Below the pieces are notes generated by a model. That model saw only the letters and a list, made by a program, of their open reading frames with translations, was not told where the DNA came from and searched no databases. A stretch of 38,944 bases of DNA, from NCBI GenBank assembly GCA_034430655.1, contig DAOUEC010000146.1, positions 1 through 38,944 of the forward strand, in the 5' to 3' direction. The stretch is from JAUWNP01 sp034430655 (lineage in GTDB: Bacteria > Chloroflexota > Anaerolineae > B4-G1). Position numbers and translations under genes: made by a program. Below are positions 1-10,117 of the stretch, piece after piece (positions within the stretch are counted from its first letter, which is position 1; every line of letters begins with the position of its first letter).

Positions 1-115
1 TTTCTCCTGCCTCGGAAGAGGAGTGGTTGAGCTTGGGAGCCAGCCTCGATGAGAGATTCGAGGTGGTGGAGGCTTCCCTGTGCCAGATAGAGGGGTAAAC
101 CCCCTCTTACGTAAC

Positions 116-1033
116 TTATTGAGAAGATACGTGCAGCGTCTCCGGCCGGTTCAATTCCGGGATAGTCTGCCAGTGGACCAGGGCATCGGTGTACTGGCTG
201 GGGAAGGGAGCGGCGTCCTCCCCCCAGGTGGATCCGCGCCCGAAGTGATCCAGCAGCAGCACCTCGATGATGCGCTGGTCGAAAGCGTCTCCGGCGATGT
301 CCACGCCGCCGGTCGCAAAGACCTGCCGCTGCCCTGGCCCCCCGATGTGCATCACCGTGATGTCCAGCGTGCCTCCGCCGAAGTCAAAAACGACGACGTT
401 CTGTGGTTTTTCTGCCGTCAGTTCGTAGTGCAGCGCGGCTGCCACCGGCTCTAGCTCAAAGGTGACGTCGTGAAAACCGGCTATTTCGGCGGCGCGGCGC
501 AGCCTGTTCTCAGCGCGCTGGTTGTCTGCCTCCACGGCGCTGCCGGCGAAGTTCACCGGCCGGCCAAGTGCCACACCATCCACGGCCTGACCCGTCTCCG
601 CCTCCACCCGCTGGCGGACCTCCCGCAGGTAGATGGCGATCAACTCTTCCAGGTCGTAGTAGTGACCAAAGACAGTCGTCCCCTTATAACTGCCGGACAG
701 CGCGCTCTTGAGGGAATGCAGAAGCCGTCCTGGTGTCAGCTCGTCTACCATAACATAGACGTCTCGGACGAAGGCCGGTAGTTCAGCGAAGGCCAACTCA
801 ATCTCGCCGACGTACTGACGGATCATCTTGCTGGGACGACCAACGTTCTGCCGGTAGTAGGTGTCTATCGCCTCCTGACCGATGAAGACCTCCTGGTCGC
901 GGGTGACATAGAGTGTCGAGCGGATCACCGTGGGGTCGTGGCTGGCAGGATCGAGGGAAAAAATGTGCACGCGCTGGCCGTCAAACACAGCCGCCCCGGA
1001 ATTGGTGGTGCCAAAGTCAAGACCGATGCGCAT
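116..1033 (-). CDS. Hsp70-family (YegD-like) ATPase, probably frameshifted near window edge
   Basis: The protein starts with the Hsp70/actin phosphate-1 loop (GLDFGTTNSGAAV, residues 4-16). It carries the phosphate-2 motif FDFGGGTLDIT near residue 217 and EPVAAALHYE just before it, so it has an Hsp70-type ATPase fold. There is no DnaK-like substrate domain in the 305 residues seen, which fits the YegD group of Hsp70 relatives. The start ATG at 1033 has GGAGAAAG a few bases upstream. The frame stops at 116 right after NRPETLH, a place where YegD relatives normally continue for 100 or more residues. Both other minus-strand frames stay open from there to base 1, and one reads LHHLESLIEAG, plausible as continuing helix. 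I infer a frameshift (real or sequencing) near 120-135. A genuine early stop is the alternative. The GyrA-CTD-like gene lies upstream on the same strand. Confidence 0.8.
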   Translation of the reverse strand: MRIGLDFGTTNSGAAVFDGQRVHIFSLDPASHDPTVIRSTLYVTRDQEVFIGQEAIDTYYRQNVGRPSKMIRQYVGEIELAFAELPAFVRDVYVMVDELTPGRLLHSLKSALSGSYKGTTVFGHYYDLEELIAIYLREVRQRVEAETGQAVDGVALGRPVNFAGSAVEADNQRAENRLRRAAEIAGFHDVTFELEPVAAALHYELTAEKPQNVVVFDFGGGTLDITVMHIGGPGQRQVFATGGVDIAGDAFDQRIIEVLLLDHFGRGSTWGEDAAPFPSQYTDALVHWQTIPELNRPETLHVSSQ

Positions 1034-1057
1034 GCTTTCTCCGAGTCACGAAATGGC

Positions 1058-1155
1058 AACCTTGCGAAGGTTAGCGGATAGGTTTCAGGCAAGAAGTACG
1101 TCTGTTCATTGGAATCTGTCCCGTTGCCAGTGCTACGCGCAACCTTCGCAAGGTT
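1058..1155. repeat. Two inverted copies of a 15-bp palindromic element
   Basis: AACCTTGCGAAGGTT lies at 1058-1072 and its exact reverse complement AACCTTCGCAAGGTT at 1141-1155. Each copy is itself a palindrome with a 3-bp centre, and together they can form a longer stem around a 68-nt loop. The second copy provides the stop codon region of the upstream minus-strand gene. The pair fills most of the 121-bp gap between the two genes. It could act as a terminator or mRNA-end stabiliser, but the function is not shown. Confidence 0.75.
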
Positions 1156-2282
1156 TAGAGCGTGCCGGGGACAGACGCCACCGCCACCGCAGGATCACGG
1201 TCGAAGGTGCGCACCCGCGCGCCTTTGCTGGACCGCGTGTAAGGTGGAATGTCATCTGCCGAGACGAGGGTCAACTTACCCGAATAGGTCAAGTAGAGCA
1301 ATTGGTCCTCGGGCTCGCAGGGGAAGGCTCCCAACACGTCGAAGGCCTGGATAAGCGTCCTGCCCGCGCCGCCGGGACGCGACCGCGCCTCGAGTCGAGC
1401 CATGTTGCGTCGTATGGCGTAGCCTGCTGCTGTCACGACCAGGATATTGGTGTCCGATAGCAGCGGAAGCGCAGCGACAATCTCATCGTCAGGCTCCAAC
1501 TCCAGTGCAACCGATCCTTGCCCCTCAATGGCCCGCTGGGGGAAGCGGACTCCCTTGCCCCAGCGGGTGACCAGCAGGAGATCACCCCGGTCGCCGTTCA
1601 CAAGAGCCACCGGTGCATCGTTGCTGAAGGGGCTTTCAAGCAGTTGGTCGCCCCGCTCCACCCTTCGGTCGAAGTCAATGCGGAGCAGTTGCCGCACGTA
1701 GCCCCGCCGGGTGACGACGGTCCAGAAACGGGGTGGGGCCGCCACGGCCATGGCCGCCGTCACCCGCTCACCAGTCGCCAGTTCCTGATCATCGGCGGTG
1801 GGCCAGTCGCCCCCCTCGACCAGCGTGGGGATGCTGGTGGGCAACGCCTTAAGACCGCGCCCCTGGCTGGTGAGCAGCAGTAGTTCATCGTGAGGATGGG
1901 CCAGCAGAAGGCGACTTACCGCCAACATGGCTTGCCTTCCAAGCACTGGACGGGCCTCACGGGCCAATCGTTGTACCTGTGAAAGCGGCAGGCGCGCAGA
2001 TTTCAGCCGGTTGGAGAGGAATACCACGGATGGCTCGGAAGACACTTCGCCGTCCAGGAGGGCTTGCAGCGTGGCTACCTTCTCCTGCAGAGCACTCACC
2101 TCTGCGCTTTCAGTGGCCGCCAGCGTGCACCGCTGCAGCCGGATGACCTCACCGCGTAGCCGCTCATTCTCGGCGTCCAGTTCGGCGAGCCGTTTGGCCA
2201 GTTCCTCAATGATCGTTGGAGCCGATTCAGGATGCTTCTTCGCCTCTAGCACCCACCATTGGATGTCGCCTTTGCGGATCAT
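1155..2282 (-). CDS. Coiled-coil protein with a DNA gyrase A C-terminal-like beta-pinwheel
   Basis: Residues 1-75 are charged and heptad-like (IEELAKRLAELDAENERLR), predicting a coiled coil. The rest contains repeated blades of the kind found in the GyrA/ParC C-terminal DNA-wrapping domain: DELLLLTSQGRGLK, RFWTVVTRRGYVRQ, DLLLVTRWGKGVRF and DQLLYLTYSGKLTL. The N-terminal gyrase breakage-reunion domain with its catalytic Tyr is absent, so it cannot be a topoisomerase by itself. DNA binding is an inference from the fold. ATG at 2282 is preferred because GGAGAG sits 4 nt upstream. An in-frame ATG at 2321 would add 13 residues. No signal peptide is seen, so it is cytoplasmic. No family name beyond 'gyrase C-terminal propeller-containing protein' can be given. 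Confidence 0.8.
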   Translation of the reverse strand: MIRKGDIQWWVLEAKKHPESAPTIIEELAKRLAELDAENERLRGEVIRLQRCTLAATESAEVSALQEKVATLQALLDGEVSSEPSVVFLSNRLKSARLPLSQVQRLAREARPVLGRQAMLAVSRLLLAHPHDELLLLTSQGRGLKALPTSIPTLVEGGDWPTADDQELATGERVTAAMAVAAPPRFWTVVTRRGYVRQLLRIDFDRRVERGDQLLESPFSNDAPVALVNGDRGDLLLVTRWGKGVRFPQRAIEGQGSVALELEPDDEIVAALPLLSDTNILVVTAAGYAIRRNMARLEARSRPGGAGRTLIQAFDVLGAFPCEPEDQLLYLTYSGKLTLVSADDIPPYTRSSKGARVRTFDRDPAVAVASVPGTL

Positions 2283-2480
2283 CGTTCTCTCCATGGAGTC
2301 TGCCTGTGGCGATGTCGTCACATCACAACCGGAGGCGATTGTTGGGGCAGAGTCACAGTGTGGGGAAATGCCTCATAACCTGCGCATCATAATATGACTC
2401 GCCCGCTTTGTCAACAGCGATGAGAAGTGCCCGGCACCTGAGAGATGCCGGGCACTTGAATATCCGAGGCAGGTGCTGCC

Positions 2481-4973
<2,493 letters not shown>

Positions 4974-5076
4974 CTCTCTCCTCCTGGCGTGGTTGGTACA
5001 TAGCCAATGTGTGTGATTGAGCCTGCTACACATTAGACGCCAGACGAGGCGGGAAGGTTCCAACGGCTAATGAACA

Positions 5077-5111
5077 ACATACGGAATACGCAACACGCAA
5101 TACGTAACTCG
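5077..5111. repeat. Heptameric tandem array (consensus CAAYACG), array A
   Basis: Five consecutive 7-bp units read acatacg, gaatacg, caacacg, caatacg, taactcg. The same consensus occurs at 26377-26411, 26606-26654 and 27099-27126. The rest of the 4974-5305 gap holds the hairpin and promoter listed separately; no gene is seen there. Confidence 0.75.
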
Positions 5112-5159
5112 CATGGATCATCTCAACATGTAGGGACGCACCCTTGTGGTCACCCTCTG

Positions 5160-5180
5160 GGGCAGGCACAAGACCTGCCC
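5160..5180. repeat. Short hairpin repeat
   Basis: GGGCAGG (5160-5166) and CCTGCCC (5174-5180) form a 7-bp stem with a 7-nt loop, upstream of radA and divergent from the VWA gene. It may be a dispersed palindrome; there is no T-tract, so it is not a convincing terminator. Confidence 0.5.
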
Positions 5181-5259
5181 TTACTCGTATTTGACCAAAG
5201 GCAAAATTGATGATATGGTTGCAGTACATCCGTTGCCGACCTATGATCCGTGTTCTCAC

Positions 5260-5288
5260 TTGCGCCCGAACAAATGTTCTGGTACAAT
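5260..5288 (+). promoter_or_regulatory. Sigma-70-type promoter for radA
   Basis: TTGCGC (5260-5265), a 17-nt spacer and TACAAT (5283-5288) precede radA. A start about 7 nt downstream would give a leader of only about 11 nt containing the GGAGG site. Confidence 0.5.
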
Positions 5289-5305
5289 ACCGACGGAGGC
5301 TGATG

Positions 5306-6676
5306 ATGGCCAAGACGCGCACACACTGGGTCTGCCAGAGATGCGGGCGGACTGCGCCCCGCGAGATGGGCCGCTGCCCCGGCTGCGGCGAGTGGAACAC
5401 GATGGTCGAGGTGGTCGAGCAGCCATCCGCCACGGCAGCCGGACTCCCGAGCGCCCTCGGTAGCGAGCCCCGCCGCCTGACCGAGATTGAGACCGAGGGG
5501 CTGGACCGGCTGCCGTTGCCGCTGGGAGAGTTCGCCCGCGTGCTGGGGGGCGGCGTCGTGCCCGGCTCCCTTATCCTCGTCGCCGGCGATCCCGGCATTG
5601 GCAAGAGCACGCTGCTCTTGCAGACTGCCGGGGTGATGGCAGAGGCGACGGGCCAGCCAGTGCTGTACGTCTCCGGCGAGGAGTCGGCCCGACAGATCAG
5701 GATGCGCGCTGACCGGCTCTCTATCCGCAACGACGACCTGTTCGTCGTCACCGAGACCAACCTGGAGACGATCCTGCGCCACGCGGAGCGAGTCCGGCCA
5801 TTGGTGATGATCGTGGACTCGGTCCAGACCGTCTACTCAGAGGAACTGACCTCGGCGGCGGGCTCAATCAGCCAGGTGCGCCAGGCGGCGGCCCGGTTCC
5901 AGTGGTGGGCCAAGGCCGAAGGCGTGGCCGTCTTTCTGGTGGGCCACGTGACCAAGGCGGGGGCCATCGCCGGGCCGAAGGTGCTGGAGCACATCGTGGA
6001 CACGGTGCTCTACCTGGAAGGCGACCTATTCCACACCTACCGGCTGCTGCGCTCGGTCAAGAACCGCTTCGGCGCCACCTCGGAGGTGGGGGTGTTCGAG
6101 ATGCGGGAGCGGGGGATGGTCGAGGTGCTCAATCCGTCGGAGGTGTTCCTGGCCGAGCGGATGGTGAATGCGCCGGGGTCGGCCATCGCGGTGACGATGG
6201 AGGGCACGCGCCCGCTGCTGGTCGAGATCCAGGCGCTGGCCAGCCACTCCAGTTTCGGCCACCCGCGCCGCACCGCCAACGGCGTGGACTTCAACCGGCT
6301 GCTGCTCATCACCGCTGTGCTCTCGCGGCGGGTGGGGCTGCGGCTCTACGATCAGGACGTCTTCGCCAACGTGATCGGGGGCTTGCAGGTGGGGGAGCCG
6401 GCGGCGGACCTGGCGGTGGCGGTGGCCATTGCCTCCAGCGTGCGCGACCGGCCCGTGGCGGCGGACCTGGCGGTCATCGGCGAGGTGGGGCTTTCGGGCG
6501 AGGTGCGGGCGGTGGGCCAGACGGCGGCGCGGCTGAAGGAGGCGGCGCAACTGGGCTTCCGCCGCTGCCTGCTGCCCCGGACGGTACGGCGCGGGCACGA
6601 ACCGCTGCCCGAGGGCATCGAGGCCGTCCCGGTGCGCTCCGTGGCCGAGGCGGTGGAGAAGGCGCTGGTGAAGTGA
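5306..6676 (+). CDS. radA: DNA repair protein RadA (Sms)
   Basis: A RecA-like ATPase/helicase that promotes branch migration in recombination. The N-terminus has a C4 zinc finger (CQRCG at about 9-13, CPGCGEWNT at about 25-33). A RecA core follows with Walker A GDPGIGKST near residue 94 and the RadA-specific KNRFG motif near residue 252. The C-terminal 150 residues form the Lon-protease-like domain (LAVAVAIASS, GEVGLSGEVR). The length, about 456 residues, is normal. ATG at 5306 or 5303 follows GGAGG; 5306 gives the better spacing. It stands alone between a divergent gene and ogt. Confidence 0.97.
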   Translation: MAKTRTHWVCQRCGRTAPREMGRCPGCGEWNTMVEVVEQPSATAAGLPSALGSEPRRLTEIETEGLDRLPLPLGEFARVLGGGVVPGSLILVAGDPGIGKSTLLLQTAGVMAEATGQPVLYVSGEESARQIRMRADRLSIRNDDLFVVTETNLETILRHAERVRPLVMIVDSVQTVYSEELTSAAGSISQVRQAAARFQWWAKAEGVAVFLVGHVTKAGAIAGPKVLEHIVDTVLYLEGDLFHTYRLLRSVKNRFGATSEVGVFEMRERGMVEVLNPSEVFLAERMVNAPGSAIAVTMEGTRPLLVEIQALASHSSFGHPRRTANGVDFNRLLLITAVLSRRVGLRLYDQDVFANVIGGLQVGEPAADLAVAVAIASSVRDRPVAADLAVIGEVGLSGEVRAVGQTAARLKEAAQLGFRRCLLPRTVRRGHEPLPEGIEAVPVRSVAEAVEKALVK

Positions 6677-6713
6677 GCCGCGCTCACCGCCGTAAACAGG
6701 CAGTGTTGGGCCT

Positions 6714-6734
6714 CCCTCCCCTCGTGGGGGAGGG
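6714..6734. repeat. CCCTCCCC/GGGGAGGG palindrome
   Basis: An 8-bp perfect stem with a 5-nt loop sits 37 bp after the radA stop codon. It belongs to the family also present at 3365, 17445 and 17508, and could serve as a factor-dependent 3' end. Confidence 0.6.
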
Positions 6735-6804
6735 CTGGGGTGAGGGCTTTCAGCACCGGCGCTTCAGACCGATGCGCGCTGGTGTAGCATCTCGGGGGGA
6801 GATG

Positions 6805-6813
6805 TGTTATAAT
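6805..6813 (+). promoter_or_regulatory. Extended -10 promoter for ogt
   Basis: TGTTATAAT is a perfect -10 hexamer with the TG extension. No good -35 is seen at 16-18 nt, as expected for extended -10 promoters. Transcription would begin about 43 nt before the ogt start. Confidence 0.6.
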
Positions 6814-6862
6814 TCGAGTGGGGCAATTTAGAGCCGACGTGGCACCCCTTGGAGTATAAAAT

Positions 6863-7381
6863 TTGGATCTACTGAGTCTTGCTTATGCTCGGATGGACTC
6901 GCCGGCCGGGCTGGTGTGGGTAGCCACGACCAGGACCGGAATCTGCACTGTGGGACTGGGCGCTGGACAGCCGGACGCCTTCTTCGCCTGGCTGGCCCGG
7001 CACGTCAGTGCGAAGCCGCCGCGTGAAGACCCTACGGCGCTGGCCCCTGCACTGACTCAGTTGCGCGAGTACTTCTCCCGCATCCGGCGCGAGTTCGACC
7101 TGCCGCTGGACGTGCGCGGTACGGCCTTCCAGAGAGCAGTGTGGGCCGAAGTCGCCTGCATCCCCTACGGTGCGACGGCGACCTACGGCGAGATCGCGCA
7201 ACGTATGGGACGGCCGGGGGCCGCGCGGGCGGTGGGGGCAGCGATGGGTGCCAACCCGTTGCCCATCATCGTTCCCTGCCACCGGGTGATCGGGGCGGGA
7301 GGCTCGCTGACCGGTTATGGCGGTGGGCTGGAAGTGAAGGCGGCACTGTTGCGGCTGGAAGGCGCCCTGCCCCCCCCATGA
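6863..7381 (+). CDS. ogt: Methylated-DNA--protein-cysteine S-methyltransferase
   Basis: A suicide repair enzyme that moves the alkyl group from O6-alkylguanine to its own cysteine. The active-site motif PCHRVIG lies near residue 139, preceded by the helix-turn-helix segment YGEIAQRMGRPGAARAVG and followed by GYGGGLEVKAALLRLEG, all typical. The N-terminal domain is short, as in Ogt/MGMT, and no Ada domain is present. The start is a TTG with GGAG 8 nt upstream; an in-frame ATG 10 codons later is the alternative. A small lipoprotein gene follows after 26 bp and may be co-transcribed. Confidence 0.95.
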   Translation: MDLLSLAYARMDSPAGLVWVATTRTGICTVGLGAGQPDAFFAWLARHVSAKPPREDPTALAPALTQLREYFSRIRREFDLPLDVRGTAFQRAVWAEVACIPYGATATYGEIAQRMGRPGAARAVGAAMGANPLPIIVPCHRVIGAGGSLTGYGGGLEVKAALLRLEGALPPP

Positions 7382-7407
7382 CACGAATTTGAAAGGGGAG
7401 AAAGACC

Positions 7408-7965
7408 ATGAACAGACGCCGCTCATCAATATATCTGGCGTTTCTGGGACTCGTGGCGAGCATCCTGGCTTGTAACGCTCCGGAGCAGGCGACCCCCGTA
7501 CCTCAGACCCCACCCCCCACCGTGACGCCCTATATCCTGGCCACCCTACCGCCGCAAGAGACAGTGTCGCCTCCAGCGACCGAGCCGCCACCGGAAACGC
7601 TGCTGCCAACCCCCACCCAGTGGTTCCCGCCCACACTGGAGGCAACTCCGCCAGCGGTGACATTCACACCCACCACGCCGGTCAGCGCCGGGCCGCTGGA
7701 CTTTCCCGAACCCACGAGGTTGGATCACTGGCAGTCCCTGCCAGACGGCGAGTACGAATGCAAGATCATCCTGCACATCACAGGTGGCGCGCCTCCCTAC
7801 ACCATTCATCACGACCTGGACGTCTTCACCACCTGGGAGACCAATCCTACGATCGTCTTCAAGGCGCGAGGATGCAGCGGGATAACGCACTCCATCATCG
7901 TCGAATCGGCAGATGGCCAGAGTGTCAAGCACAAGTATTGGATGCCGGCCCCCTGGTGCCAGTAA
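7408..7965 (+). CDS. Hypothetical lipoprotein with Thr/Pro-rich linker
   Basis: The N-terminus is a lipoprotein signal (FLGLVASILAC, Cys 22), followed by about 75 residues rich in Pro and Thr that act as a cell-surface spacer. The C-terminal 85 residues form a compact domain (GEYECKIILHITGGAPPYTIHHD) with three further cysteines, possibly disulfide-bonded outside the cell. TGGAPPYT resembles the motif seen in bacterial Ig-like SprB repeats, so a beta-sandwich is plausible. GGGGAGAAAG precedes the ATG. No specific function can be assigned. Confidence 0.8.
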   Translation: MNRRRSSIYLAFLGLVASILACNAPEQATPVPQTPPPTVTPYILATLPPQETVSPPATEPPPETLLPTPTQWFPPTLEATPPAVTFTPTTPVSAGPLDFPEPTRLDHWQSLPDGEYECKIILHITGGAPPYTIHHDLDVFTTWETNPTIVFKARGCSGITHSIIVESADGQSVKHKYWMPAPWCQ

Positions 7966-8129
7966 TAACACTGGCGACCTACGCCCAGACTACCCGTAAG
8001 AACGAACAGACTTTGGAAGTCTCAGAAGGGCTTTATCCAGCAGGTTTGCAACCCGGCGCCACCTGCTCACGGCGGCGCTGGTTGGCCACATTTCCCCGGG
8101 AATCTTGATACAGCCTGGCCTGCTGCGGG

Positions 8130-8158
8130 TTGCACTCCGGCCCGTGTGATGTTATACT
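8130..8158 (+). promoter_or_regulatory. Promoter of the SBP-kinase-regulator operon
   Basis: TTGCAC (8130-8135), a 17-nt spacer and TATACT (8153-8158) with an upstream TG extension. The expected leader is about 14 nt and contains GAGGAGG before the ATG at 8179. Confidence 0.65.
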
Positions 8159-8178
8159 TGACCTCCGAGGAGGAATAG

Positions 8179-10116
8179 ATGCTGCACCAACGGCGATACG
8201 CCCTTGCTGCCTTCACCGCAGCGACCCTGTTGCTCACTGGTTGCGCTCCCCAGATCATGACCGTCACTGTGACGACGCCGCCGGAGATGGTTACGGTGGT
8301 GGTCACGGCCACGCCTTCTCCGTCGCCCATACCTACCCCGCCGCCGGCGGAGCCTAAAGTGCTCACTGTCTGCCTGGTCGGCGAACCTGACACGCTGTAC
8401 CTCTACGGTGGCACGCGCCTGGCCTCTGCGCGGCACGTGATGGAACCGCTCTATGATGGACCCATTGACCACCTGAGTTACGCCTACCAGCCGGTGATTC
8501 TGCAAAAAGTGCCCAGCATCGCCGATGGGGACGCGTTCACGCGTACCATACGCGTGCGAGAAGGCGCCCGGGTGGTTGACGCCGAGGGTCAGGTGCTGGG
8601 ACTGGCAGAAGGAGTGCGCGTCCGTCCGGTTGGCTGCCATGCCGATGAGTGCGCGGTCGAGTTCGAGGGTGAACCGCTGTGGATGGAGAGAATAGAGGTC
8701 GCGTTTGTGCTGCGGGAAGACGTTGCCTGGGCCGACGGCGAGCCCCTCACGGCGGCCGACTCGGTCTTTGCCTTCCAGGTGGCCTCCGATCCCGCTACGC
8801 CAGGCAGCCACTATCTCACTGATCGCACAGCCCATTACTACTCCCTGGGCAAGTGGCGCATAAAGTGGGTCGGGCTGCCCGGCTTCATTGACTCCACTTA
8901 TTTCTTGAACTTCTTCCCTCCTTTGCCGCGCCATCAATTGGAGGGGCGTTCTCCTGCCGAGTTGTTGCAGGCCGATGAGACCCGTCGCCATCCCGTAGGT
9001 TGGGGGCCGTTCATCGTCGAGGAGTGGGTGGCGGGGGATCACATCACTCTTTCACGCAACCCTTACTACTTCCGCGCTGCTGAGGGGCTGCCTTACCTGG
9101 ATCAGGTAGTGTTCAGGTTCACCTCCGGCGCGCCGGAGATGATTGCCCACCTCCTCTCAGGCGAGTGCGACATCGGTACCCATGACGCTGGCTTTGAACC
9201 GTTCATGCCGCTGCTGGCTCAGGCGGAGCGGCATGGCCTGCTGGAGGTGATTTCGGCGACCAGCAGTGGTTGGGAGCACATTGACTTCGGCATTGACCCG
9301 GTGCCTGACTACCGGCGGGCGGACTTCTTCGGGGACGTGCGAGTGCGACAGGCTATCATCCAGTGCATTGACCGACAGGCTATCGTAGACGAGGTCACTT
9401 ATGGTCGCAGCGTCGTACCGGATAGTTACCTGCCGCCCGTGCACCCGCTCTACGCGGGCGACCGCCTCGTGCACTGGGACTATGATCCGGCGGCCAGCCG
9501 GGTGCTACTGGAGGAGATCGGGTGGCTGGATGAGAACGAGGACGGCGTGCGCGAGGCCCATCGCGTGCAGAGCGTTCGTGCTGGCACGTCGTTCGAGGTC
9601 ACGCTGTTGATCCCATCTGATAGCGTGGCCACACAACAGGCTGCCCGCATCGTCAAAGCCAACCTGGCCGACTGTGGCATCCACGTGGACCTGGAAACGC
9701 TATCTCAATGGGAGTTCTTCGCCGACGGGCCTGATGGGCCGCTCTTCGGTCGGCAGTTTGACCTGGCCGAAACGACGTGGTGGTTCGACGTGATCCCCGC
9801 GTGTGGGCACTACGTGTCTTCCGAGATCCCGGACAAGGGGCACTGGTACGGGGACAATCCCGCCGGCTACAGCAATCCCGACTACGATGCGGTCTGCCAA
9901 GCGGCGCTCCAGGCATTGCCCGGCACCCAGCAGTACGAGGAGTATCACAAGCAGGCACAGGTCATCTTCTCCGAAGAACTCCCCGCCATCCCGCTGTTCA
10001 TGTGGCTGCGGGTTGCCCTGGCCCGGTCGGGCGTGCTGAATTTCACGCTGGACCCCACAGCACAGAGCGAGTTATGGAATATCGAGATGCTGGACTTGCA
10101 AGAGGCGTCACCGTGA
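8179..10116 (+). CDS. ABC transporter solute-binding lipoprotein, family 5 (peptide/opine type)
   Basis: The lipobox LLLTGC (Cys 22) and a Thr/Pro linker (TPSPSPIPTPPP) place it on the outer face of the membrane. The body matches the DppA/OppA family (SBP_bac_5): LREDVAWADGEPLTAADSVFAFQ, GPFIVEEWVAGDHITLSRNPYY, VRQAIIQCIDRQAIVD and NPDYDAVCQAALQ. The 645-residue length is slightly long for the family. No permease or ATPase genes are adjacent. Instead the stop codon is followed after 1 nt by a histidine kinase gene and then a response regulator, so the binding protein may serve sensing as well as uptake. The ligand is unknown. Confidence 0.92.
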   Translation: MLHQRRYALAAFTAATLLLTGCAPQIMTVTVTTPPEMVTVVVTATPSPSPIPTPPPAEPKVLTVCLVGEPDTLYLYGGTRLASARHVMEPLYDGPIDHLSYAYQPVILQKVPSIADGDAFTRTIRVREGARVVDAEGQVLGLAEGVRVRPVGCHADECAVEFEGEPLWMERIEVAFVLREDVAWADGEPLTAADSVFAFQVASDPATPGSHYLTDRTAHYYSLGKWRIKWVGLPGFIDSTYFLNFFPPLPRHQLEGRSPAELLQADETRRHPVGWGPFIVEEWVAGDHITLSRNPYYFRAAEGLPYLDQVVFRFTSGAPEMIAHLLSGECDIGTHDAGFEPFMPLLAQAERHGLLEVISATSSGWEHIDFGIDPVPDYRRADFFGDVRVRQAIIQCIDRQAIVDEVTYGRSVVPDSYLPPVHPLYAGDRLVHWDYDPAASRVLLEEIGWLDENEDGVREAHRVQSVRAGTSFEVTLLIPSDSVATQQAARIVKANLADCGIHVDLETLSQWEFFADGPDGPLFGRQFDLAETTWWFDVIPACGHYVSSEIPDKGHWYGDNPAGYSNPDYDAVCQAALQALPGTQQYEEYHKQAQVIFSEELPAIPLFMWLRVALARSGVLNFTLDPTAQSELWNIEMLDLQEASP

Positions 10117-10117
10117 T

